Assembly: GCF_050948215.1 (NCBI RefSeq)
Contig: NC_135158.1
Span: 11,021,822 to 11,085,821 of the forward strand
DNA: 64,000 nucleotides
DNA from: Halictus rubicundus
Lineage: Eukaryota; Arthropoda; Insecta; Hymenoptera; Halictidae
Direction: 5' to 3'
How positions within the stretch are numbered: the first letter of the stretch is position 1; every line of letters starts with the position of its first letter. Below, in pieces: positions 12,710 to 23,724 of this stretch. The translations under genes were made by a program, and so were the position numbers. The notes under the pieces were generated by a model. It was not told the DNA's origin and ran no database searches. It worked only from the letters and a program-made list of their open reading frames with translations.

Positions 12710-15421
12710 GTAAGACTCCTTGAAACCCATTTCAAATCTTAAATCAACTGTATCGATTTCTGACTTTCGAAGGAAAACATTAAATGGAATAATTGAGCAA
12801 AATTCGCTTCTGTTCGACCACTTCGGTTGCACACATATTGCCAGAGATTCTGCGCGTTCGTTTGAAATCTCTTACAGTGAAATTGGTCCATTATGAGGCA
12901 AAACACGGGACTGTTATTTCAATTCACGGGATCGGGAGCGGCGATGCAACTTTCTAGACGCTACGGTCCGTGCGGGCGGCTCGCTTAATTTAGGTAGAAA
13001 CGCAAATTTGTCCTCGATTCAGACTTGTCGATCAATCGGCTGATTCGATTACAGGGTCTGTCAATGATTATACGGTTCTTCTTCAAAATACTTCATCGGG
13101 ACGGCCGCTTGTTTCCATGTGACACGTTATGAAACATCGGGGCGTGCACATGTGCCCGCGCAGATTTAATTACATATCTTATATGCGTGCACACCAGCCG
13201 CAGAAGTGTAAGTGTAGTCCTTAGAGTATGGTCACTCCGTAGACTACCACAGTGGTGGACGAGAGCGGCGCGGCGGTTTGTGCAAGAGACACGCCTCTGA
13301 ATGGCGTATAATTAAGTCACAACATTGATGTGCTCCCCCAACCGCGTGTTCCCCGGGGAAGGACGAGCAAGAACAAACACTGCTAAATGAACGCAGTTTC
13401 TCTCGTTACCGCTCGGCCTACGGGCTCGCGACGCCTTCCACAATAACCGTACCCTGTATTACCACCTGTCAGCGACAGTCTGCCAGCTACAGATTATGAG
13501 TTTCCGGAAAGTGAACGAAAGTAACGATTCTTGTGTGCGTTTCGGCCGACCCTGTCCACGAAACGCCCCACCATTTCGGTCGACGTCTGTTCCATCATTA
13601 TTTTTCTAGACTGCGACAACTAGAACTGTCGAACGTGTGCAAAAAGATTTGGAAAAAATTACAATTGCTAGGAATTACACGAAAAAATAAAAAAGACATT
13701 TTTTAAAACTATTTCGTTTGCGTGTCGTTTCTTTTTTTTTAAATTATCTAAAACATTTAGACTGGTCTATCGACTAGAAGATAGTTCTTCCCATAGAGTT
13801 TGAAATTCATTTATGATATTATTTTCAACGCGAAAGTTAGTGTGAAATTTTGCTTTCAAAATCGATGATTCTTTCTAGCAAACCTCCTAGAGGATTTCAC
13901 AGATGAATCCAGAGAAATATTGATAGTTTCCGTAGAAACGGACGAATACGCATCGGAAATATGCATCGGAAAACATTCCCTGCGATGCGGTTGAAATTCT
14001 TGATTACTTCTCTTCATCGCCGTTGATTTAGCGGGCATAAATTAATGCAAGCAAAACATGAATGTTTTACGTGTGTGCACTGTAAGCACACCTCTGTTTT
14101 TTGTGCATCCGCGATGCTGACTTTGCTGGAGTCAATAAATTCGCGCTCCGAATTCACACTGAGTATTACCGGATTCGAAAACCTATCACCAGCATTTATT
14201 TATGTTGCTTGGCTTCCATACACAAAGTGTTAAAAACATCATAAATCACATTACGATATTAAACATTCTAATAACATATAATTTTTCAAGAGTTGCTAAC
14301 GATAACAGTAATTTTTATAAAACTCTATCTCCTACATTTGCAAATTCCCCGTTGCTATTAATTTTGCTTTGAAACATTATAATCAAATCGTTATAAACAA
14401 TGTATTTCGTGCACACACATTTAAAGGAAAACATACATTGTTATATTATACTATTATATTAGGTTCATTTCACCTAAATCAATGTAATCGCTGATGATCC
14501 TGCTGTTAATGCGACCTTTATAAATAAACAATGTGAAAAGATAGCTTACACCTTCTTCAGTAACCGTTCTCTTATTACATCATTCAATCATCCCTTTCAC
14601 GCCCACATTTTATATGTTATCAGTCAAACGCGTACAAGGGTAAGAGCACAATTTGAAAAACATGACGAGATCATAGGATACACAAACGGAGAATGAAAAT
14701 GTAAAAAGGGCACGGTGTCTAAATGACCCTTAACTCGACAGAACCAGTTGTAAAGGGTGTGTGTTACAGAAGAGATCGAGGAAAGGAGCGTCTTGAACAG
14801 GCACTCGATAAGTAAATTTTGTCAGGCACAAGTCAGCCCTCGTGAAAATGCGGAACGGAATTGTTGAATAGCTTTTCATTAAGGCTCGATTCATTCTTCA
14901 GTTTTTTCTTTTACGTCCCACTCTGACCGTTTCCGGATAAATTACTGCATCCCTTGCACTTGTTCGTTACCCCCGAAGCCTCTCACGGACAATTTAGCTC
15001 CGCAGCGTCTAACACTTCTGCTCGTGAAAACCTTTCGTTCCATCTTGTTCTGATACAAACTTTTAAAGAAGATGCTCCTGGGCGAATTGGCTTGCTTTCT
15101 GCAACGACGCCTCTTTAAGGGTCCCGATACTCTATCTCCTGCCGTCTTTTCTTTCCTGTCTATCCCGTTCCTACCCGTTTCGTGCTTTCCTCGTTGCCTT
15201 TCGCGCCCCATCCCTTTCCTCATTGTCCCTTTATTATTCGCCACTCTTACTTTCCCACTGAACAGAGGCCGGATGCATGTCATCAGTACTGTTATTGTGG
15301 TATAAGTTTCCTTCCACGACTCCAATTACCGGCCGCCCTTTGTGACATTCACTCGCCCCGACGTTTTTAGGCTCCAATCAGATCAAAGCGGAATCACCTG
15401 GACAAGAATAATGCTACATCT
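12710..15421. other. Non-coding stretch, no supported gene
   Basis: No recognised gene. 12840-13500 is GC- and CpG-richer (regulatory DNA is possible but unproven). 13600-14560 is AT-rich. 14940-15325 carries overlapping frames on both strands up to 127 codons without family resemblance. No transposon boundary was identified. Confidence 0.5.
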
Positions 15422-15775
15422 GAAGAATACTCTAGCACCAATTTGCAGCAACCTGGAATTCCCAGTGGCAAATTTATCGGTCAACCGGAGCTTCTTTTTC
15501 TGAAACCTCCACGCTCTTCGAATTTCGTAAATCCGTGTTTGAAAATAGCTTTGTAATCATCAAACTTTTCGATCTTCGTAAGGTTCTGGGAATCAGAAGA
15601 ATACTCTATCACCGATTCGGAGCAACCTAGAATTTCCAGTGGCAAATTTATCGGTCAAGAAAAATGACTTTCCGAAACCTCTGCACTCTTCAAATTTCTT
15701 AAATCTGTTTTCGAAACTAGCTACGTAACTTTAAAACTTCTTGATATTGATAAGATTTTGGGAATATACGGTAGA
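15422..15775. repeat. Diverged tandem duplication, 2 x about 175 bp
   Basis: Two head-to-tail units begin with GAAGAATACTCTA at 15422 and 15597. Shared blocks include CAGTGGCAAATTTATCGGTCAA, a TTTCGTAAATC/TTTCTTAAATC block and a GATCTTCGTAAGGTT/GATATTGATAAGATT block. Divergence is substantial, with many substitutions and small indels, so the duplication is old compared with the one at 35453. Confidence 0.85.
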
Positions 15776-16307
15776 GTCTGGAAATCAGTTTAGTATAGCA
15801 CTGATATAATATAAAATCGATACGAAAAATGGGATCTTTGCATTGCGGAAGCGTGACTGCAGAACGAAAACATACGTAACATATTTCGCAGAACATAGAT
15901 CATTCGTATGGACGTCAGATGTTGTCAGAAAGGACAAGGGCTCAATCATTCATGGACAGAGATTCCGAGTTATAGACAGATCCTTTCGGAGATCGATTTC
16001 GTTACGCGGTTATCCAGCGGGTTCAGGATGAACCCGTGGGACAACTGAAATGAGATCACAGTGGTTCGCCTTCGGATAACTGGAGGGGAACATGAAAGTT
16101 CGGGCGAATTTCATGAATCACAAATGAGGAACGAAATGACATTAAACTCACGGACTTTTGCACGCATAACCCCGGAACGAACTCCGTAAGGCAGCGTGTT
16201 GATAGAGAGCGGAAAGGAAGAGAAGTAGAAAGGACATCGCTTCGTATTAAGCCGTTCTTGCGACCTTATCAACACGCATAATTATTGAACACTGCGCCAA
16301 GAACACG

Positions 16308-16350
16308 CACTGATTTCTCTTTTTTTCCATTTCTTGTTTCAGGTAAGTTG
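16308..16350 (+). promoter_or_regulatory. Candidate recursive splicing (ratchet) point
   Basis: A complete 3' splice site is joined directly to a complete 5' splice site. It comprises a branch-point-like CTGAT (16310-16314), a nearly uninterrupted pyrimidine tract (16314-16340), then TTTCAG ending at 16342, followed without any exon bases by GTAAGT (16343-16348). CAG|GTAAGT is the full U1 consensus. Such zero-length exons are known as ratchet points that let long insect introns be removed in steps; this is established in Drosophila. That it functions here is inference. If so, the host gene lies on the plus strand and this window is within one of its introns. Confidence 0.55.
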
Positions 16351-17098
16351 CTTCATTTTTTCCCGTGGTGATCTTCACCTCAGTCCCATATCGTCGTGGT
16401 AAGTTATGTACAATACAATTAAAAAATATGAGTTTCATACCACCATTTTTTTCCATACATTTGTACAGTATTCAATACTATAGTGTAGTCGGAACATTTC
16501 TCGGGAACGAATTCGTTACCTGGAATTTCAATGCGGAATACACAAAGCAAACGTGTTGAATATTGTCGTGCATCTCGCAGTGAGTTACATATGAGATCCT
16601 GAATAAATAATATTTTCAATTTCCATTTTAAAACACTGCGTATGATAAACCGTCGCGTCGGTGCCGCGGGAAGTAGGACAAGGTCGGCAATGATAGGCGA
16701 GATCACGAATTCCCACGGTCTGCGTAATCTGCGAATTTCCAGAAAAATGTTCGCCCATCGGCATCCCTAAGCACAAACCGCTTCCCGCAGTCCAATATAA
16801 TTCATAACGCAACGCGAAACTTCTGGCCGTGGCTGAAATTCGTTTCACGAAGTATCCCGAAAATTTCGTGCTGCTACGTGTCCTAAATTACATCAAAATT
16901 ATAAATGAAAAACAGAACTTTTTAATAAACACTGCAGAACGATGTTTATTCGACGACACACTTGTTTATGGAACTGGAAACACAGAAATGAATGAAGCGT
17001 TAGAAAACATTTTTCCAAAATATTCTGTTTGCAAATCTAATCTTCTAAATCAACGAAGTGTACGGGATGGCAAATAAAATTCAAACAAATTCGAACAG

Positions 17099-17256
17099 CT
17101 TTTGTAACGCAGTTTCCACATAACGTGAAACAAAAATGGCGATTTTTATCAAATTTAATTTAGTAAAAAAAAAATTCTTTAACGCTTTAACTTTAATTCT
17201 TGTAACGCGATTTCCATATAACACGGTACGAATTAATCGCGTTATAGGACAGTATA
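17099..17256. mobile_element. DNA transposon remnant with one recognisable terminus
   Basis: Two direct copies of a TTGTAACGC.RTTTCCAYATAAC-type word sit at about 17101 and 17198. They are followed by a terminal-looking CGCGTTATAGGACAGTA block ending near 17256. CAGT/ACTG-type termini preceded by CCTATAACGCG resemble Tc1/mariner or pogo ends. No coding sequence and no second terminus were found, so boundaries are approximate. Confidence 0.35.
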
Positions 17257-17984
17257 TTTGAAGCAATTTTCCAATTCCCAAGTAAACATTGTTACGTTTG
17301 TCGAATTATTTTGAAGAAAATTAAACGTCGTCACTCAGCTACCGAATCATCGATTGATCCTTGGTCAAAGAAAAGTCAACGAATTCGTAACGTTCGCTGA
17401 AAATATAATGTTTGAAGTGGTCGAGCTCATAATGCATATACCGAAGCAGCACGTTGACCTAAATCGCACTCCGCAGAATCAATGGTACAGAGATAATGTA
17501 CTCCCGGTGATCCGTGAAGCGAACACGATTTATATGCATATAAGAACGAAGGGACCGGTGAATAGATAATTTCGTAAATGTATCGGAGCTACTAATGCGT
17601 ACGACATATCGAGGACAGCCACCCTATCAAGATCCGAGTAAACAGTCGGAGACCGACAATCCGCGTGGATCGTGGCGTCCACGAGCCACCCAGAATTCAT
17701 TCTTTCCTTTCAGCATTCGTTCATTTCGGCCACCCTCCTGGCCATCAGCATCCTTGCACTCGCGTGAACAGAGAGATCACTTGGTCGTTCAATGTTCCAA
17801 CTTTAGCCGGGAGCAGAATGGATCCATCTAGCGCCGAGCGGCTACCCACTCAGAATCAGCGTTCAGTCCGTGCACTCGAGCCACAGAAATGTTTGTATTT
17901 ACCGTGGCGAGGGTGTGCGTTCCCCGATGAAAGCTTTCGGGGGTCGTTCGAAGCGTCAAACCGAAGTGTGTCCATCTACCGCGC

Positions 17985-17986
<2 letters not shown>

Positions 17987-18046
<60 letters not shown>

Positions 18047-18051
18047 GTATA
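17987..18051. repeat. (TA)n microsatellite
   Basis: About 24 uninterrupted TA units followed by degenerate TATACATATACATATATGTA. It produces artificial Tyr-Ile frames on both strands. Confidence 0.97.
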
Positions 18052-21000
18052 GAGCTCCCGCCATCGTTGCATTGACCATCGTCCAGCCTCTCCATCTTTG
18101 CATAGCCCGAAGGGAAAGAGAAGATCGGATCAAGGGTTCACCGGTTTGAAAGAGTATTGCGTCGCCGCAGTGGCGACGCTTTTCCAAAAAGATTTAGCAA
18201 TATCAATCAAATTCTCGTCCAATCTGAGAAGATGACGAAATAGAACACCTCTTACTAGACGGCGGATCTTTGTGCAAAATAAATGCTTTCCAAGTCGATC
18301 GCGGGGGACAGAAACTAATCGTAGAAATTCAATTAAATTCCGAAATGATATTTCACATTCAAAGCTTCCCCGTGTCGTCGATAAACACGAATTTTCTAGT
18401 TTGCGCGGCTCGTTGAAAAAATATTGACGGAAGCTCGTTACCGAACGATGCACGGGCGAAAGTTTCGAGGCGAGTCCCGTTGAACAAACGATATGATCGA
18501 TTTGTAACCGACACGTCAAGGTACTCTTAATTGATTTGAGGGGATTTAGGTTTCCCCGTGTTGAATCTCCCATTCTCATTAACGAACCCGTCCTTCGAAG
18601 TAAATTAGCTATGCAAGGCAGGTTGCACATCGGAGCTAAATGGCACTTAACTCTTGCCAACTCCGACGTACCGCAAGTAGATGGTTCTCACCGTAAATGC
18701 TGTCATTATGTTATCTCAATCCGGCAGAAGAGCGTACGTACGCAACGCCGGGACGTCCCTCGTATCGGTGCCCTCTCGCGTTAGACGCTCCAGAAAATGC
18801 TTGCGTTATTTTTCCCGTCCCCGTTGCGGCTTCAACAGCCCTCGTTACCGAGTGAAAGCGAATTTACTTCGCCGGTCATTCTAATTAACGTTTAATCCAC
18901 TGAATATCATCGCTCCCTAGATATTTTATCAAATGTTTACCCAAGAAGATGCCCCTGAACTCGTCCGAAAGTGTCTTCTTGTTTACTTCATCTATGGAAA
19001 TTGTAACATCCTTGTGTGATTTGCAAAAAAAAAAACACAAATAGTTACAACGATTGATAATAACAAGACTGTATGTAAGTTTCGCGGAGTTGTGTGCAAA
19101 AGAAAAAACGCAAATACCCCCTTAACCCTTTAAACAAGATGAAAACTTGTAACCAACGTTTAATATGCTACAGAAAGCTGAGAATTGGAATTTGTTTGTA
19201 ACGTATACGAGTGATATCGCGGGTCCAGCTCGCTCGGAATAACTACGTTACTTTTGCAAATACCTCTGTTAACTCTGTAACTTAGCGGAGCACGCTAATG
19301 GCGCTTCTCTATGGTCCAGCAGGCGTAAATTATATCAAGGTAATAAGTATGTCAGCTCATAGAAACGGTGTAACAAAGCGGCCGAGAAATAGTATCGCCG
19401 GGGCGTGCACCTAACGATTTATCACGTAACGTGCGTTTCGGTAACAAATACAGTGGTTCTCAGGCGTGTTTGTAACGTTTGTACGTTGTCCCCGGCGGAG
19501 GTTCTCGATACGGCTTGAAAATCGTGGCGCAAACCCGCCCCCGTAATCGAGATAACATAGGATCAAAAGGGCTGTATAACTAAGTACACATTTGGTCGTA
19601 GGGTCAGAGTGCAACGAACAATATTTCGCGACGGCAAAGGTGTCGGCGGTGCCCGGTGCCGCCTCTTACTACGCTAGTTAGTCCCGGCTTGGGTTTGCGT
19701 TCGGAGTCCAGCACATTAACGGAGATAGTGGCTCCGCTCAAACGTATAATTGCGGGACGAGGCAATTGAGAGACTCCCCTGGGTATCGGGTTTCCAGTTG
19801 CCGCAAATCCACCCGCCACTCCACCCACCAACTTCGAACCCCTTCAGTCCACACGTTTCTCCCTCTTGGTCACCCTCTCGATAAGATGTCCCTTCCTCCG
19901 GTGAGTCCGGGCCCCTGCACGATCACCCTCTCTATTCCCTTTCGCACGGCAGATAACAGAGAATGACGGTATTATGTGTCTGATCCCCTGCGACGGCCAA
20001 CTTTCACCGTCCACTCCCAATTATTTCATAGCCATCCACAGGTTTTTCGTCTCCCTCGCGGCGAATCGTTCGGCCATGTGAATTTTTTACAAGAAACCCA
20101 ACCGAACGAGTCAGCCACGTATCTGCACCTAATTCGTAATAACTTTCTCAAAGATTCCTTCTCATCCCAGATTACCGCGAAAAATATTAGGGCCACTTAT
20201 GAATTTTTACTGCTTTCCTGTGTTTAATAAACTTGAAAGGCCCGAACAGAATATAATTGCTTAATTACTTTAATTATCCAATTTTACTGATTATTATGTT
20301 ATTGCAAATCAGTCAGTAATTTACTTTCGTTGAAAAGTATTCATGTACTCCTGAAAAAGTCTGGAGTTTACTCGTATGAAAGTACTGACCTGATTTCGAC
20401 AGAAGCTTTAAATATACAGTCGAAAGATAAACGAACAATCGATGGAAATGTTTCTGATAAAACCGTGAAAAAGTGTTGAAAAGCGTATTCCGAACAATCA
20501 TTTGACGTACCTATTCCCCGTAGCACACGGATTAACGAAATACAAAAAGATATCGATCTTTTGACCCGTAAACCCTTAAATAATCAATGCAGTAGCGACT
20601 TAAAATTTAATTAAATTTTAAGGATTACAGTGTCTATTGTACCGAATGAAAAATCTTTGTATCGTTGCCGATGTAAAGGTTCTGACCAGTTTTTCTTTTT
20701 TCAAAATGTATTGTAAATGGATCGCACGCCGTAGTTTGCAAAAACTACATTTCAAATATTTTCCAAAAACTGTTTTGTCAAAACCAGAACACAGCCGAAC
20801 GTTGTATGGAAAGCAACGTATTCATTGTCCATTTCGTTTCTCTGACATTTTTCCTTTGTTTTGAAGACCATTTACACAGTTCTTGTGAAATCGTTCGAAT
20901 GGAAAAACTAGAAAATACCGCTCAAAATCTAACAGTAAAATCTGGGCATTGTAAAATGTTCAAAACCGTGTTCATCATGAAACAATATGCAACATGAAAT

Positions 21001-23521
21001 ACGTGTAAACGTGACAAAAGTTAACGTAACAAATGTACTTTATACAGAAGACATACATTGATATAATCAGTAGTATATACACTTGAACATTGAGAAATTT
21101 ACATTTTTTAGAAATGGTGTGATTCGATTGATCTCGTGTGGTAATATAAATTTTGATTAGTGATTTTACCTTGTGATACGAACAAGGTTATTTAACCCGA
21201 TTAGTTACAGAGCAGAAATCAATATTACAGCATCTCACGAACGATGCAGGAAGTGTTTTGGCCGCAATCACCGTCGTTCAACCGCGAAATCAATTCGTCC
21301 GAAACAAATGCGTCGGCAATGTATTAACGGTAATAGGACGTATCTTTCAAATTGAATTGCATTAAACGACTATCCTACATTACAGAAGATTAACGGCGGG
21401 GGCCGATCGAACGGTTCGGGGAACACCGATCAATACAACATCGCCTTATCATCCTAATTTTCCTCGTACGCGTCTGATGAGCTATCGCTGTATTCACTTG
21501 CAGGCACCGCGCCGCTCTGTCACTTTGATCGTGCATAATGCACGGCTAGTTACAGAGGGACTATATAACTAATTATACACTATTACACGCCTGATTTCCC
21601 CACGGGCGAAAAATAGAGGAGATATATCATAGGGTCCCCGGCGAGAGTAATAAGCGCTATTAAGAACTACCACCCGCATCCCCTTTCCTCCTTCTCCGCT
21701 CCCTCTTTCTTCCGCGCCACAACTCGGCGAAGATACTAGCCGTGTGATACAGAGAAAAAGTAACAGGGCGAGGTGGGAATAGCTCGAAAGGCGAACGAGA
21801 ATCTTCTCGACTCGTAAACTGGAAGTTGCTTCGTCCCGGATATAGGAATTACTTCTCGCACAATTCAATCCCGCCGATCCGAAAATATTATCAGCTGCTG
21901 CCGATTTTACGACTTGCCGTCATTCTAAATTAAAAATTTTCTATCCATTAATTTATTTGTCAGATCAATTTCCGAAAATGCAAATCCATGGTTCAGTGCT
22001 AGTAAAAGGTCAAGAGAAAAATTACGAGAAAGTACTTGTTAAGAATTTGCCAAGTCTCAGAGAATTTTTATTTTGCATAAAAATCGGCAGTCTAGTGACG
22101 ATAACGATGACGATGGCGACAAATGGAAGGCAGAGAAATAAATCTGTGGGTGTATATGGGACGACACTTTGAAGCGGTTGATGCAATTTAAACAGTTTCG
22201 CTGGACGTTTTTTTCTTAATAGGCAATCCTGCGGGGAGGCCTCGTTAGGTTCATTTGGGATTGCCGACTGATTGCAATTTTGACCGCAGCATGCCTTGCA
22301 GTCGTCTTATCGGATTTAGCGTGGGCTACACAGGAGCGCGGAGCGGATGTCTTGGTTAGGTGGAAAGTTAAGGCTAGGTCTTTACTTAACCGTAATCGGA
22401 AGATATTGCCGGGAGCACTGTACCACGGGCACTTTACCGTCCGCCTTAAGAAAGCACTAGCTTCGCGAGGCCTGGTAACACCGGTCGAGACCGTTATTAA
22501 AAGAGCCCCCTTTATCTCAGCCTTTCTCTCTCCGACTTCCCAGCCGCGTCGTCATCTTTTTCTTTCGCCCGGTACGTCCTTCTTTCTTTCTCCGCCTGCC
22601 ACCGCTATTCGCTCGCTCTTATTCTCTTTGAAACCCTCACGGCTAAGAGTGTTTCTATGTCAACCTTTGTACTTTTCAGCGAGGGATCTACAACGGCCAT
22701 GCGTCTACAATATGCGTTTCCATAACCCCGCGAGGCTGCGATAGATGCCTGTGACGACGGTGCCGTGCGAGCCGTAATGGCGCCTCTTAATTTACCGATA
22801 AACATTTCAGCCGACAATGAAAATGGTGGCGAGCCTTGCGCAAGACCACTTAAAACACAGATCGAACGAACTTCATCGCGACTGTAACTATTTTATAATT
22901 TTTGAGTGCTCGAATTTTCATTTACTTCCAATGTGCCTAAAAATATAGTAGAACAGTCAGCTTATAATTTTATTTATTCATTATTTATTAACCTCTTAGC
23001 TACGGTACATCGTTCGAATTCGATCGAAGTTGTCTTCATATTTATTTGCGTACAAATCCTGTTAATGTCGCAGAATATAACTTTCAGAAAAGATTTGATA
23101 CATACAGGGTGTTTCGTGTAATAGTGTGCCTCTCTCCGCGAAGAGTGTTTCCATACGACCATAAATAGCGGATGTTTTTTCACTTTCCATCTACTATGCC
23201 AGCGCCTGTATACTGTGCCCTCGGTCCTCGGCACAAAGGAAACTCGAGTACAGGATCTTGGCATTAGAAACGGGAATTCGCGTAATTACTTCAGATTCTT
23301 TGCTCTGTATGAAGAGAACAGAGTGCTTTGAAGGGGAAGTCATAATTCCCCGAATAAAAGAAAGAAAAAGAATACTTGCTTCTTCTGTGCAGGAGGAAGC
23401 ATTTAATATTGTAATGTAACGCGTTTTACAACAAAGCGGATATTGCCTACTGAGATCAACATTCGTTCTCTTTATTGCTGAAAGTTCTCGCGTTTAGAAA
23501 CGATGGAGGGATGCTTCGTTA
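18052..23521. other. Non-coding stretch, no supported gene
   Basis: No recognised gene or transposon boundary. Frames up to 176 codons (18130-18660, minus) and 154 codons (22280-22744, plus) lack known domains and sit in stop-poor GC-richer DNA. A 24-bp perfect palindrome lies at 20599-20622. A TACAGGGTG-type single transposon-like terminus sits at 23104, without a visible partner. Confidence 0.5.
20599..20622. repeat. 24-bp perfect AT palindrome
   Basis: CTTAAAATTTAA followed immediately by its exact reverse complement, with no spacer. It could extrude a cruciform or be a symmetric binding site; no function is implied by context. Confidence 0.9.
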
Positions 23522-23525
23522 TTAA

Positions 23526-23720
23526 CACTAGGTTTACGGAGCACTAAAAGTATTTTACATTACTTTATAAAAATAACAAGAATATGTCTATCCAAATGAT
23601 TAGCTGTTCTTTTAAGCAATATGTATCCAAAGAAATTCTCATGGATGCAACTTCACAATCTGGATAATCGTACGTTAAAAATATTAGAACCCGTTCATTT
23701 TGGGTCCCGTAAACCTAGTG
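23526..23720. mobile_element. TTAA-flanked MITE, family B copy 1
   Basis: A 195-bp element with perfect 14-bp inverted ends, CACTAGGTTTACGG. The left flank is TTAA (23522-23525) and the right flank is CCAA, a likely mutated TTAA. Non-coding and AT-rich inside. A second copy at 31066-31242 shares the right-hand region, including a TAATCGTA..TTAAAAATATT block and the CCCGTAAACC.AGT end. Confidence 0.8.
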
Positions 23721-23724
23721 CCAA

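Larger units (their letters stand above)
15776..17986. other. Non-coding stretch holding a splice-like site and a TE terminus
   Basis: Apart from the ratchet-like splice site at 16308-16350 and the TE remnant near 17.1-17.3 kb, no gene is supported. A 71-codon frame at 17354-17569 has a protein-like composition but no known family. Confidence 0.45.

Noticed and set aside
17828..18187. Frame with Tyr-Ile repeats
   Set aside because: Produced by the (TA)n tract on both strands.
23104..23264. TACAGGGTGTTTCGTG resembling a DNA-transposon end
   Set aside because: No inverted partner or target duplication found, so not called as an element.
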